Source: W-Chloroflexi-9 sp045863195 (GTDB lineage Bacteria; Chloroflexota; Dehalococcoidia; UBA2979). From it: a stretch of 64,000 nt of DNA. Of this stretch, positions 35,333-45,177 are shown in pieces (position 1 is the stretch's first letter; each line of letters begins with the position of its first letter). Location of the stretch: NCBI GenBank assembly GCA_045863195.1, contig BTUI01000003.1, forward strand, positions 184,045 through 248,044. Direction: 5' to 3'. The notes under the pieces were generated by a model. That model was not told the DNA's origin. It made no database searches and was given only the letters and a program-made list of their open reading frames with translations. The translations under genes were made by a program, and so were the position numbers.

Positions 35333-36540
35333 CGCTTCCGCCTCGTCCCGCTCAGGGCGTACTCCACCCGCTCGCTCAGCCGCGACAGCGCGAACGCCGC
35401 CACCCAGAAGACGATGCCGACGAACAGCAGCACCTCCTTCTGGCGGCCGAAGAAGTCCGGCTGCTCCGTCGTCGCCCGCGCCGCCTGCAGCATGTCCGTC
35501 AGCCCGACCACGGAGACCAGCGTGCTGGACATGAACAGGCCGATCATCTCCCCCGCCAGCGCGGGTGCCGCGTTCCGCACTGCCAGCGGCAGCGTCACGA
35601 ACGTCAGCGCCTGCCAGTCGCGCAGCCCGAGGGCGGACGCCGCCTCGCGCTGACCGCGCGGCACCGCCGCAAGGCCGCCTCGCAGCGCCTCCGCGACGAA
35701 CGCCGCCGTGAACAGCGCAAACGCGATCATCACGCGATACACGAGGTCGACGCGGTCGAGGCCCCACACCTCGGGCAGGAACGCGCGCAGCGCCAGCCAT
35801 GCGAGCGCCAGCACCACCACCAGCGGGAGGCCTCGCATCAGTTCGATGTAGACGGTGCAGGAGATGCGCAGCGCCCGGTACGAACTCGTGCGGCCGAGCG
35901 CCAGCAGGACGCCCAGCGGGAGCGCGCCCATCGCCGCGGCGAACGCGACGATGACGTTGAGGTAGAGGCCGCCCCACAGCCGCGGCTCCGGGCTGTCGCC
36001 GACGATCAACAACAACAGCGACGAGGGCAGCGCCACGAACCACCCCGCGACCGCGGCCCGCCGCACCCAGACGGTGGCGCCGGCGTGCCGCCTCGCCCGC
36101 CGCGCCACGAGGTACGCGGCCGCCGCCAGCGCGAACACACCAGCGGTCAGCAGACGCCCACTCCCGCCCGTCAGCAGCGGGAGCGTCAGCACGCCAAAGA
36201 TGGCGAACGAGGCGAGCGACCGGGGGCCGATACGTCCCCACGCGCCCCACGCGAGCGCGATCAGCGGGGCGAGCGCGAACGCCATCGGCCAGATGCGCCA
36301 CTCCTCGCCCAGCGGGAAGCGCCCGATCAGCAGCAGCCGCCGGTTCGCGCGCACCACGTCCCAGTCCGCGACGGTCACGAACCACGTCGCGAGCGCGTAC
36401 GCCGCCCAGCCGAGGAGTCCCAGGATGACCAGGGTGAGGACGCTGTTCCCCGGCGTGTCGAACAGCCGTGTGCGGAGCCACCATCGGGCCTCGGTCAGCA
36501 GGTCGCGGCGGGTGCCCCCGACGGGCGCGGCGGCACTCAT
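35329..36540 (-). CDS. Amino-acid ABC transporter permease (AapM-like)
   Basis: Membrane permease of 403 residues. The N-terminal part adds about three extra helices, as in AapM. The C-terminal core has the binding-protein-dependent loop EALRGGLAAVPRGQREAASALGLRDWQALTFVTLP, including the EAA motif that contacts the ATPase. The ATG at 36540 overlaps the previous stop (ATGA), which decides the start over an in-frame ATG at 36573. It probably pairs with the following permease as a heterodimer. Confidence 0.9.
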
Positions 36541-37706
36541 ATGCGTCGCCCTCGGCTGCGCTGGAACCGCCACTGGGGGCCGTTCAGCAGGACCGCGATT
36601 ACGAGGTTGAGCGCGAGGTAGGTGAGCATCATCACGATGAACATCGTGATCGCCTCGCCGGAGTTATTGATGATCGTGCCGCCCACGGTCATGAGGTCGG
36701 GGAACGCGATCGCGATCGCGACGGCGCTGTACTTCGCCAGCGCCTGGCACTGGGTCGCCAGCGGCGGGAGCATCGCGCGGAGCGCCTGCGGCAACACGAC
36801 GAGGCGCATCTGCTGCCACGGGCTGAGGCCGAGCGCCGCAGCCGCCTCGCGCTCCCCCTTCGGCACGGACTGGATCGCGCCGCGCACGATCTCCGCGACG
36901 AACGCGCCGTTGAAGAACGCGAGCGCCAGCAGCAGGCCGACGAATTCCGGAGAGAGCCGGAGGCCGCCGGTGTAGGCGAAGCGTCCGACCTCCGGCAGGT
37001 CCCAGCGCAGCGGCATCCCCATCGCGAGGTAGGCACCGCCCGCGAGCAGCAGAAGCAGCGCGCCGGAGACGCGCCACGGGCGAGACGGCTGCCCGCTCTG
37101 CGCCTCATAGCGGCTCAGGAACGCCCACACCCCGCCGCTCACGACGACGGCGCCGAGCGCCAGCACCGCCCACGTGCCAGCGCCGTCGTCGGCGCGGAAC
37201 CACGGCAGGGCGATCGCCCGGTTGGAGGCGTACCCCACGCCGAAGAGGGAGAGGCTGTCGCGGATGTGGGGCAGTTGCAGCACCACGGCCGTGTACCAGA
37301 ACACCACGAACGGCAGCAGCGGCGTGTTCCGGATCGCCTCTACGAACAGGAGTGCGAGGCGGCTGGCGAGCCAGTTGGAGGAGAGCCGCGCCATCCCGAC
37401 CACCAGGCCGATCAGGACGGAGAGCACCGTGCCGAACACGGTGATGCGGATGGTGTTCATCACCCCTGCGAAGTAGATCGCCCAGCGGGAGTCGTTGCCC
37501 GTCGCGGAGGTCAGGAACTGGTCGCCCACGCCGAAGCCGGCGCGGTCGCTCATGAACCCCAGGTCCAGGTCGCTCGCCTGCCGCGCCTGGTACGCGAGGT
37601 AGACCAGGAACCCCACCGCCAGCGCGGCCGTCAGCGCCTCCATCGTGGCGCGGCGCACCCGCACGTCGTTCGTGAGGCGTCGGGCGTCCGCGATCATCGA
37701 GGCCAC
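36537..37706 (-). CDS. Amino-acid ABC transporter permease (AapQ-like)
   Basis: Membrane permease of 389 residues. GVMNTIRITVFGTVLSVLIGLVVGMARLSSNWLASRLALLFVEAIRNTPLL is the classic HisM/GlnP start of the transport domain. A long insertion follows, then the EAA loop EIVRGAIQSVPKGEREAAAALGLSPWQQMRLVVLPQALR. This split layout matches AapQ/BztB permeases. It begins 10 nt after the stop of the binding-protein gene and overlaps the next permease by 4 nt. Confidence 0.92.
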   Translation of the reverse strand: MASMIADARRLTNDVRVRRATMEALTAALAVGFLVYLAYQARQASDLDLGFMSDRAGFGVGDQFLTSATGNDSRWAIYFAGVMNTIRITVFGTVLSVLIGLVVGMARLSSNWLASRLALLFVEAIRNTPLLPFVVFWYTAVVLQLPHIRDSLSLFGVGYASNRAIALPWFRADDGAGTWAVLALGAVVVSGGVWAFLSRYEAQSGQPSRPWRVSGALLLLLAGGAYLAMGMPLRWDLPEVGRFAYTGGLRLSPEFVGLLLALAFFNGAFVAEIVRGAIQSVPKGEREAAAALGLSPWQQMRLVVLPQALRAMLPPLATQCQALAKYSAVAIAIAFPDLMTVGGTIINNSGEAITMFIVMMLTYLALNLVIAVLLNGPQWRFQRSRGRRI

Positions 37707-37716
37707 GCCGGGACGC

Positions 37717-38874
37717 CTATCGGAACGGCGGGGCGTACATCAGCCCCCCGTCCTGCCATGAGGCGTTGAGCGTCCCGGCGCGCGGGATCCCCAGCGGCGT
37801 GACGTTGCGCTCGTAGACTTCGCCGTAGTTGCCGACCTGCGCGATGACTGCACGCATGAAGTTCGGCTCCACCCCAAGTCGCGGGTCGAACACCGTGTCC
37901 TGCATCGGGACACCGAGCAGCCGCGCCACCTCCTGCGAGGGCGGCGCCGCGATCATGCCTTCGAGGTTGGCGCTCGTCACGCCCAGTTCGTCGGCCGCGA
38001 TCATGCCGAGGACGACCCAGTTCACCAGGTCGGCCCAGGCGGGGTCGTCGTCGCGCACGGCGGGTGCCAGCGGCTCCTTCGAAAGTGTGTCCGGGAGGAT
38101 CACCAGCGAACCGGGCCCGCCCGCGCGCTCCGGGAACGCGGCGCGGCGTGCCGCCAGCTGGGACTTGTCAGAGGTCCACGCGTCGCATCGGCCGGCGATG
38201 AACGCCTCCTGCAGCGTCTCGTTCCGGTCGAACACCAGCGCCGTGTAGCGGATGCCGGTGCCGGCGAACCGGTCCTCCTGGTTCTGCTGCGTCGTCGTGC
38301 CGGTCAGCGCGCACACCACGGCCCCATCGAGGTCGTTGAGCGTGGAGATGCCCTCCGCCGCCCGCACCATCACGCCCTGGCCGTCGTAGAACGTGGGCGT
38401 GGCGAACGAGAGGTGCAGGGAGGTGTCGCGGCTCAGGCTCCAGGTGGTGTTGCGGATGAGGACATCGATCTCCCGCGCGGAGAGCGCGCTGAACCTCGCC
38501 GAGGTCGAGACCGCGACGAACTCGACCTTCGTTGCGTCGCCGAAGATCGCGGCCGCCAGCGCCCGCCCGAAATCGATGTCGAACCCGGCGAAGGTGCCGT
38601 CCGGGCGGATGTAGCCGAAGCCGGGTAGCTGGTCGTTCACGCCCACGCGGAGGACACCGCGTGCGCGCACCTCCTGCAACGTGCGGCCGGCCTGCACCTC
38701 GGGCGTCGCAGCCACCGAGGTGGCACCACCGGCTGCGGACGCGGGCGCATCGCCCCCGGAGCACGCACCGAGCAGTCCGAGGGCGAGGACGAGCACGCCG
38801 ATCCGATGGGCGACCCTGCGAACGCGCACCGTACCGCCCTTCACCGTCGTCCGAAGGACCGCGAATCGAGACAT
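37717..38874 (-). CDS. Amino-acid ABC transporter substrate-binding lipoprotein
   Basis: Extracellular binding protein (SBP_bac_3) of about 385 residues. A hydrophobic segment ends in the lipobox LLGAC. The mature domain shows VRARGVLRVGVNDQLPGFGYIRPDGTFAGFDIDFGRALAAAIF and later DVLIRNTTWSLSRDTSLHLSF, as in AapJ-type proteins for general L-amino acids. The ATG used leaves a long n-region; a GTG near 38829 would give a more normal signal peptide. It is the first gene of the importer operon, with both permeases and the ATPase following. Confidence 0.9.
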   Translation of the reverse strand: MSRFAVLRTTVKGGTVRVRRVAHRIGVLVLALGLLGACSGGDAPASAAGGATSVAATPEVQAGRTLQEVRARGVLRVGVNDQLPGFGYIRPDGTFAGFDIDFGRALAAAIFGDATKVEFVAVSTSARFSALSAREIDVLIRNTTWSLSRDTSLHLSFATPTFYDGQGVMVRAAEGISTLNDLDGAVVCALTGTTTQQNQEDRFAGTGIRYTALVFDRNETLQEAFIAGRCDAWTSDKSQLAARRAAFPERAGGPGSLVILPDTLSKEPLAPAVRDDDPAWADLVNWVVLGMIAADELGVTSANLEGMIAAPPSQEVARLLGVPMQDTVFDPRLGVEPNFMRAVIAQVGNYGEVYERNVTPLGIPRAGTLNASWQDGGLMYAPPFR

Positions 38875-38961
38875 GTTACCTACCACAACGCGCCGCCCCG
38901 GGCATCGCTATCCTTCCGATCCGGGGCGATCGTCGCACCGGGACGACGAAGGAGCCGCCCC

Positions 38962-39456
38962 ATGACCGCGATCCTGCAGGCCACGACGCCGCCATCCGCA
39001 CTCGTCGAGGGGCTCGCGCGGACGCCCGTGCGTCTCGCCGCGCTGGTCGAGGGCGTCACGGAGGCAGCGCTGGATGCCGCGCCCGCCGGGGAGTGGACCG
39101 CGCGCACCGTCCTCGCCCACATCCGCGACGACGAGTTCCTGGTGATGCGCGTCCGCCTCGCGCGGATGCTCGCCGAGGAGCACCCCACGCTGACGCCGTT
39201 CGACGAGGGCGCGTGGGCCGCCACGCGCTGGCTGGACCGCGACACGCCGGCGGAGTTGCTCGGGGACATCGAGCTGCAACGGGAGGCCTCCGTCGCGATC
39301 CTCCAGCGGTTGCCGGCCGAAGCGTGGCACCGCCCCGGGACACAGCCGGAGATCGGGACGTTCACCCTGCAGTGGTGGGTGGAGCACTGGTTAGAGCATG
39401 ACGTGAACCACCTCGAGCAGATCGCCACGCTGCTCGGACGGCCGGTGCCGGAGTAG
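38962..39456 (+). CDS. DinB-like four-helix protein
   Basis: Protein of 164 residues. Helical pattern with metal-ligand-type His residues in ARTVLAHIRDDEF (about 48-60) and WLEHDVNHLEQIATLLG (near the C-terminus) fits the DinB/DUF664 superfamily. Members are often thiol-linked transferases or damage-inducible proteins of unknown activity. AAGGAG precedes the ATG. It is 5 nt upstream of the SixA-like gene and probably co-transcribed. Confidence 0.8.
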   Translation: MTAILQATTPPSALVEGLARTPVRLAALVEGVTEAALDAAPAGEWTARTVLAHIRDDEFLVMRVRLARMLAEEHPTLTPFDEGAWAATRWLDRDTPAELLGDIELQREASVAILQRLPAEAWHRPGTQPEIGTFTLQWWVEHWLEHDVNHLEQIATLLGRPVPE

Positions 39457-39461
39457 CGGCG

Positions 39462-39977
39462 ATGCGCCTGATCCTCATCCGCCACGCCATCGCGGAGGAG
39501 CGCGACGCGGACCGCTGGCCGGACGACTCGCTGCGGCCGCTGACCGCGGACGGCATGGAGCGCTTCCGCCGCGCCGCGCGCGGCCTCGCCACGCTCCTGC
39601 CACCCCCCGACGCCATGCTCGCCAGCCCGTACCGGCGGACCTGGCAGACCGCGGAGATCCTGGTCGAGGAGGCACGCTGGCCGGCACCTCAGCGGTGCGA
39701 CCTGCTCGCCTCCGGCGGGCGGAGCGCCGAGGTGGTGCGCACGGCGCTCGCCGCGGTGGACGGGGACCCCACCACGACGGTCGCCCTCGTCGGCCACGAA
39801 CCACACCTCCCGATGCTCGCCGTCGCCCTCACCGGCGCCACGGACGGGGTGCCGTCCGACTGGAAGAAAGGCGCCGCGATGCTCCTCGATGTCGCGGAGG
39901 CACGGCGTCAGCCCGCCCGCATCGCCTGGTACCGGACCGCCCGAATGCTCCGCGACCTGGACCCCGGAGGGGCGTAG
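39462..39977 (+). CDS. sixA: Phosphohistidine phosphatase SixA-like
   Basis: Histidine phosphatase of 171 residues. The catalytic RHA (7-9), the second Arg in SPYRRTWQTAEIL and the second His in ALVGHEPHL are all present. SixA proteins remove phosphate from His residues of phosphotransfer proteins. Length fits SixA better than phosphoglycerate mutase. It follows the DinB-like gene after 5 nt. Its partner is unknown, although two histidine kinases are in the window. Confidence 0.88.
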   Translation: MRLILIRHAIAEERDADRWPDDSLRPLTADGMERFRRAARGLATLLPPPDAMLASPYRRTWQTAEILVEEARWPAPQRCDLLASGGRSAEVVRTALAAVDGDPTTTVALVGHEPHLPMLAVALTGATDGVPSDWKKGAAMLLDVAEARRQPARIAWYRTARMLRDLDPGGA

Positions 39978-40109
39978 CGAGGCCCTCACGGGGCGGGGCG
40001 ATTGACCCCGGACGGCGGCGGGCGTACATACCGCGTGATCGTCGGCGGGGATCGATCTCCCGCTGCCCACCGCACACCTGGCGGCAGGGCCAACTGAAGG
40101 GCGCCATCC

Positions 40110-41414
40110 GTGGCCACTCCAACCCTTGAGGCGGAGGCTGAGGCGTCCGCGTCCGGCCGGTCCCCGATCTTCTACGGCTACTGGTTGATCGCGGCGGCCT
40201 TCACGGCCCAGTTCATCTCCGCCGGCATGCAGAACTACGTCATCGGCGCGTTCATGAAGCCCATGACGGACGAACTGGAGTGGACACGGTCGGAGTTCAC
40301 CCTCGCCCGCACGGTCGGGCAGTTCGTCGTCGCCTTCACCGGCCTGTACATCGGTGGTGTCGTCGACAAGCACGGCGGGAAGTGGCTGATGCGCGGGGGC
40401 ATCGTCATCCTCTCCGCGGCCCTCTTCGCGTGCGCGTACGTGGAACACCAGTGGCAGTGGATCCTGCTGAACGGCCTGATCCTGACCGTCGGCGCCTCCA
40501 TGGTGGGCAACCTCGTCGTCAACGTGACACTCGCGAAGTGGTTCGTGGAGAAGCGAGGTCGCGCGGCGGGCTTCGCGGCGATGGGCGTCTCGTTCGCGGG
40601 CGTGGTGATCACGCCTGCCACGGCGGAACTGGTCGCCCGCTTCGGCTGGCGCGATGCGTGGCAGATCCTCGCCGTGGCCGCCTTCGTCATCATCTTCCCC
40701 ACCTCCTTCGTCATGCGGCGGGCGCCGGAGGACCACGGGCTGCACCCGGACGGCAAGACCGCCGCGCAGGTGGCCGCCGGTGGAGGCGCGCGCGCCGCGG
40801 CCGACTTCGCCTCCTCCCTCACCCGGGCGCAGGCGCTGCGGACCTCCTCCTTCTACTTCATCGTCTTCGCGTTCGGCCTCGGCGCTCTCTCGATCGGCGT
40901 GATGCTGGTCCAGACGATCCCGTACATGACGGACGCGGGGTACTCCTCCACGGTGGGGGCGGCGATGATCTTCGTGGCGTCCGTGCCCTCGATGCTGCTC
41001 AAGCCCGTGTGGGGCTACTTCATCGACAAGGCGGACGCCCAGCGGCTCTCCGTGATCGGCTTCGCGATCACGGCGGTGGCGATGGTGATGATCGTCATCG
41101 GCGTGCGCTCGACGGCCACCCCGCTGGTGTACGCCGGGTTCTTCGTGCTGGGCTGCGGTTGGAGTGGCCTGATCCCGCTGCAGGAGGTGGTCTGGGCCAC
41201 CTTCTTCGGCCGCCGCTACCTCGGCGCGGTGCGGAGCGCGGGCCTGCCGTTCTCGCTCATCATCGGCGCCAGCGCGCCGCTGCTCGCTTCGTTCTACTTC
41301 GACCGCATCGGCAACTACGACGGCGCGTTCCTGACGATCGCCGTCTGTGCCGTCATCGCGATCATCCTCATCCTGTTCGCGAAGCGCCCGAACCGCACGG
41401 TGGCGGCGACCTAG
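40110..41414 (+). CDS. MFS transporter (monocarboxylate/oxalate-type)
   Basis: Twelve-helix transporter of 434 residues. FYGYWLIAAAFTAQFIS and the loop VDKHGGKWLMRGG match the OxlT/monocarboxylate-type subgroup and resemble the MFS gene at 11786, so the two may be paralogues. The start is GTG at 40110 with GAAGGG upstream. A 14-bp hairpin closes the gene. Substrate is unknown. Confidence 0.85.
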   Translation: MATPTLEAEAEASASGRSPIFYGYWLIAAAFTAQFISAGMQNYVIGAFMKPMTDELEWTRSEFTLARTVGQFVVAFTGLYIGGVVDKHGGKWLMRGGIVILSAALFACAYVEHQWQWILLNGLILTVGASMVGNLVVNVTLAKWFVEKRGRAAGFAAMGVSFAGVVITPATAELVARFGWRDAWQILAVAAFVIIFPTSFVMRRAPEDHGLHPDGKTAAQVAAGGGARAAADFASSLTRAQALRTSSFYFIVFAFGLGALSIGVMLVQTIPYMTDAGYSSTVGAAMIFVASVPSMLLKPVWGYFIDKADAQRLSVIGFAITAVAMVMIVIGVRSTATPLVYAGFFVLGCGWSGLIPLQEVVWATFFGRRYLGAVRSAGLPFSLIIGASAPLLASFYFDRIGNYDGAFLTIAVCAVIAIILILFAKRPNRTVAAT

Positions 41415-41443
41415 CCCCACCCCGTCCGAGGGCTGAACGTCCC

Positions 41444-41475
41444 GCATGACCCCGGCCATTCGGCCGGGGTCATGC
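41444..41475 (+). terminator. Intrinsic terminator after MFS gene
   Basis: Perfect 14-bp stem (GCATGACCCCGGCC with GGCCGGGGTCATGC) around an ATTC loop; 29 nt after the stop codon. Confidence 0.85.
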
Positions 41476-41585
41476 GTCTCGTGGTGCGTCCACCATCGGG
41501 ACGGCCCCCGGGGGGCGTTCTAGCACTCCGATAACATTGGGCCGCGATGATGCCGGGAGCGTCTCGGACGGCTCACGGAGGGTTG

Positions 41586-43661
41586 ATGCAGGCTTCGACG
41601 GAACTGGACCGGCCCTGGGCGGAGGTGCCGCTCTCGGACCCCTCCCTCTACGCGAACCGGGAGCTCTCCTGGCTCGACTTCAACGACCGCGTCTTCTGGG
41701 AGGCGCGGGACCCGCGCAACCCCCTGCTGGAGCGCATCCGCTTTCTGGCGATCACCGCCAGCAACCTCGACGAGTTCGTCTCGAAGCGCGCCGGCTGGCT
41801 GCGCCGGATGCTGGCGCAGGACCCGAACCACCGCACCGTGGACGGCATGACGATCGCCGAGCAGATGGTGGCCGTGCGCGAGCGCAGCCAGCAGATGCAG
41901 CGCGACATGGACGAGTGCTGGCGGCACGACCTGGCGCCGGCGCTCGCCGCCGCAGGCTACGAGATTGTCCGGTTCGCCTCGCTGGGACCGGAGGCGCAGC
42001 AGGCGCTCCGCGACTACTTCCTGTCCGCGATCTTCCCTGTCCTGACGCCGCTGGTCGTCGACCCGTCACACCCGTTCCCGTTCATCTCCGGCGGTAGCCT
42101 CTCCGTCATCTTCACCGCGCACGCGGACGCCGAGCGACGCCTGTTCGCGCGCGTGAAGGTGCCCGCCAACCGCAAGCGCTTCATCGAGGCCGGCGACGGC
42201 CGCTTCGTCACCATCGAAGACCTGATCGAGGCGCACCTCGACCTCCTGTTCCCGGGCGTGCAGATCGAGGATGCACGGCTGCTCCGCGTGCTCCGGAGCG
42301 CGGAAGTCGGCACGCCGGGCGAAGACGTGGCCGACCTGCTGGAGGTGATGGAGGACGCGCTCGCGCGCCGCCGCCTTGCGGACGCCGTAGCGGTGGAACT
42401 GACCGGCCCCATCCCGGCCGCGCGCATGGAGATGCTGCTCGAAGAACTCCGGCTTTCGCCGGAGGATGTTGCCATCGGCGACTACCTGCTCGGTCTCGCC
42501 GACCTCCACCAGCTCGCCTCGCTGCCGATCGCGGACGAGTCCTACGCGCCGTTCACGCCCGCCACGCCCTCCGCCTTCGCGCGGGACGGCGAGGACGAGC
42601 CGGCGTTCTTCGCCGTGTTGCGGGCAGACGACGTGCTGGTACACCACCCGTACGAGTCGTTCGACACCACCATCGCCCGGCTGCTGCTGCAGGCGGCGCA
42701 GGACCCGCAAGTGCTGGCGATCAAGCACACCACGTATCGCACCTCACCCGACTCGCCGATCCTCGGCGCGCTGATCGAGGCGGCGGCGCGCGGGAAGCAG
42801 GTCGCCGTGCTGGTGGAACTCGCGGCGCGCTTCGACGAGGCGAACAACATCGAGTGGGCACGCCGGCTGGAAGACGCCGGCGTCCACGTGGCGTACGGCA
42901 ACCCGAACCAGAAGATCCACGCGAAGATCTCGCTCATCGTCCGCGAAGAGGCGATGGGCGTGACGATGTACGGCCACATCGGCACCGGGAACTACAACTC
43001 GCGGACCGCCCGCGTCTACACCGACCTGGGGCTGCTCACCACCGACCGGGAGATTTGCGCCGACCTCCTCAACGTCTTCAACCACCTCACCGGCCTCTCG
43101 CGACGGCTGGAGACAAAGGCGCTGCTGGTGGCCCCGGACTCGCTGCGCGCCGAACTCGAGCGCCGCGTGCGACGGGAGATCGAGGCGGCACGCGCGGGAC
43201 GGCTGGCGCGCGTGATCCTGAAGGTGAACGCGATCGAGGACGCGGACTTCACGGCGCTGCTGTACGAGGCCTCCCGTGCGGGGGTGCAGGTGGACCTCAT
43301 CGTCCGCGGGATCATCCGGCTGCGGCCCGGGTTGCCGGGCCTGTCCGAGCACATCCACGTGCGCAGCGTCATCGGACGGCTGCTGGAGCACTCACGCGTC
43401 TACGCCTTCGAGAACGGCGGCGCGCCGGAGGTCTTCATCGGCAGCGCGGACATCATGAAGCGCAACCTGGACGAACGGACGGAGGTCGCCACACCGATCC
43501 GGCGGCCGGCGCTGGCAGCGCAGGTGCTCGGCTTCCTCGACGCGCTGCTCACCGACCAGCGCCAGTCCTGGGTGCTGCATGACCGCGAGTGGACGCGCGA
43601 CCAGTCCGTCGCCGACGAGGGCGTCCACGAGCGACTGATCCGCTCAGCCCCCTTCTCGTAG
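41586..43661 (+). CDS. ppk1: Polyphosphate kinase 1
   Basis: Enzyme of 691 residues that polymerises the ATP gamma-phosphate into polyphosphate. The four-domain PPK1 layout is present: N-terminal YANRELSWLDFNDRVFWEA, the head domain, and two phospholipase-D-like catalytic domains. The autophosphorylated His is in QKIHAKISLIVREE, the second conserved His in RLLEHSRVYAFENGG, and ATP-contact blocks include KHTTYRTSPDSPI and NIEWARRLEDAG. The ATG at 41586 has GGAGGG upstream; an in-frame ATG at 41547 lacks this. TAACAT near 41532 may be the -10 element. Confidence 0.95.
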   Translation: MQASTELDRPWAEVPLSDPSLYANRELSWLDFNDRVFWEARDPRNPLLERIRFLAITASNLDEFVSKRAGWLRRMLAQDPNHRTVDGMTIAEQMVAVRERSQQMQRDMDECWRHDLAPALAAAGYEIVRFASLGPEAQQALRDYFLSAIFPVLTPLVVDPSHPFPFISGGSLSVIFTAHADAERRLFARVKVPANRKRFIEAGDGRFVTIEDLIEAHLDLLFPGVQIEDARLLRVLRSAEVGTPGEDVADLLEVMEDALARRRLADAVAVELTGPIPAARMEMLLEELRLSPEDVAIGDYLLGLADLHQLASLPIADESYAPFTPATPSAFARDGEDEPAFFAVLRADDVLVHHPYESFDTTIARLLLQAAQDPQVLAIKHTTYRTSPDSPILGALIEAAARGKQVAVLVELAARFDEANNIEWARRLEDAGVHVAYGNPNQKIHAKISLIVREEAMGVTMYGHIGTGNYNSRTARVYTDLGLLTTDREICADLLNVFNHLTGLSRRLETKALLVAPDSLRAELERRVRREIEAARAGRLARVILKVNAIEDADFTALLYEASRAGVQVDLIVRGIIRLRPGLPGLSEHIHVRSVIGRLLEHSRVYAFENGGAPEVFIGSADIMKRNLDERTEVATPIRRPALAAQVLGFLDALLTDQRQSWVLHDREWTRDQSVADEGVHERLIRSAPFS

Positions 43662-43687
43662 CCCCTCCGCGTCCCGCGCTCCTCCCG

Positions 43688-43693
43688 TAGACT
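43688..43693 (+). promoter_or_regulatory. Putative -10 element for MFS gene at 43725
   Basis: TAGACT, 31 nt before the ATG; identical to the hexamers at 58758 and (minus strand) 20323. No clear -35. Confidence 0.35.
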
Positions 43694-43724
43694 GGCGCCT
43701 TCACCGGCGGCGGGGAGGGCAGGC

Positions 43725-45002
43725 ATGAGCACACGGACGGGACACGACCCGCTCGCCGCGCTCCGCGTCCCGGCGTTCCGCGCCTATGCGGCGAGCCGCG
43801 TTGCCGCCGGCGTGGCGATGACGATGGTGCAGGCGACCATCGCCTGGCAGGTCTACGAGATCTCCGGGTCCGCCCTGCAACTGGGGATGATCGGCCTCGT
43901 GCGGTTCGTACCGGCGCTGCTCGCCAGCCTGCTCGGCGGCGCGGTCGCGGACACGTACAACCGGCGCACGGTCATCCTGCTCTCGCAGATCGTGCCGCTG
44001 CTCGCCACGGTCGTGCTGGTGGGCGCGACCGCTGCGGGGACGATGACCCTGCCGGTGCTCTACGCGATCGTCCTCATCACCGGCCTGGCATCCGCCTTCG
44101 AGAACCCGGCGAGGCAGGCGCTGCTGCCGATCATCGTGCCGCGTGAGGTCTTCACGAACGCGATCACCGTGAACTCCACGCTGCAGTCGCTTGCGTTCAT
44201 GTCCGGCCCGGCGATCGGCGGCATCATCCTCGCGGTCTTCGGGGTGGCGGAGGCGTACGCCCTCCACGGCGTCCTGGTCGCCGCATCGATGGTGGCGCTG
44301 CTCGCGGTCAGCGCGTCCCACGTCTCGACCGGCGCCCGCGTGAGCATCGCGATGATCCGGGAGGGCGTCGTCTTCGTCGGCCGGGCGCCGGTGCTCCTCG
44401 GCGCCATGTCGCTGGACATGTTCGCGGTGCTGTTCGGCGGCGCGAAGGCGCTGCTGCCCGTGTACGCCGTGGACATCCTGCAGGTCGGGGAGGTTGGCTA
44501 CGGCATCCTCTCCGCCTCGCTCGAAGCAGGCGCGATGCTGATGGCGCTGGTGTTGCTCCTGATGCGGCCGATCACCCGCACCGGGCGCGTCCTCCTGCTC
44601 TCGGTCGCCGCCTTCGGCGTCGCGACGATCCTCTTCGGCCTGTCGAGGAACTTCGCGTTCTCCGTCTTCGCCTACATGCTGGTCGGCATGGCGGACCAAC
44701 TGAGCGTGGTCATGCGGCACGCGACGATCCAGTTGGCGACGCCGGACGAACTGCGCGGACGCGTCAGCGCCGTGAACTCCGTGTTCATCTCCGCCTCCAA
44801 CCAGCTGGGGATGGTGGAGTCCGGCTTCGTGGCCGCGCTCACCAGCGCCACCTTCGCCGTGGTGTCCGGCGGCTTCGGCTGCCTCGCGATCGTCGCGCTC
44901 ATCGCGTGGCGGGTGCCGTCGCTCCGCCGCTACCGCATCGACACGACCACACCTGCGCCGCGCCCCGCGGGGGAGCCGGCGACGGCCGAGGCAGCCTCCT
45001 GA
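43725..45002 (+). CDS. MFS transporter (MFS_3/EntS-like)
   Basis: Transporter of 425 residues with about 12 helices. PLAALRVPAFRAYAASRVAAGVAMTMVQATIAWQVYEI is the hallmark N-terminus of MFS_3 exporters such as EntS. The loop GGAVADTYNRRTVILLSQ and the later LRGRVSAVNSVFISASNQLGMVESG are also typical. It is probably a drug or siderophore-type exporter. GGGGAGGG precedes the ATG. The next gene is a MocR regulator 173 nt downstream. Confidence 0.88.
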   Translation: MSTRTGHDPLAALRVPAFRAYAASRVAAGVAMTMVQATIAWQVYEISGSALQLGMIGLVRFVPALLASLLGGAVADTYNRRTVILLSQIVPLLATVVLVGATAAGTMTLPVLYAIVLITGLASAFENPARQALLPIIVPREVFTNAITVNSTLQSLAFMSGPAIGGIILAVFGVAEAYALHGVLVAASMVALLAVSASHVSTGARVSIAMIREGVVFVGRAPVLLGAMSLDMFAVLFGGAKALLPVYAVDILQVGEVGYGILSASLEAGAMLMALVLLLMRPITRTGRVLLLSVAAFGVATILFGLSRNFAFSVFAYMLVGMADQLSVVMRHATIQLATPDELRGRVSAVNSVFISASNQLGMVESGFVAALTSATFAVVSGGFGCLAIVALIAWRVPSLRRYRIDTTTPAPRPAGEPATAEAAS

Positions 45003-45161
45003 GCCATCCAGGCTTCATATTGGCCCATCCGTGATGGCGGATTGGCCCTGCACGCGCGTCGCCGCAACCACGATACTCTGGCCTCGGTCAGCCGCCTGAA
45101 GTCGTGATCTCGCGGTATGGCTGGGGGATGGCGTCCGACGGATTGGCGCCATCCATTCGTG

Positions 45162-45177
45162 ATTGGAGCAGTCCAAT
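45162..45177 (+). promoter_or_regulatory. Inverted repeat over Shine-Dalgarno and start codon of mocR-type gene
   Basis: ATTGGA-GCAG-TCCAAT, a perfect 6-bp repeat covering the ribosome-binding GGAG and the first bases of the ATG. GATTGG also occurs at 45040 and 45141. It could be an autoregulatory operator or an mRNA hairpin. Confidence 0.35.
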
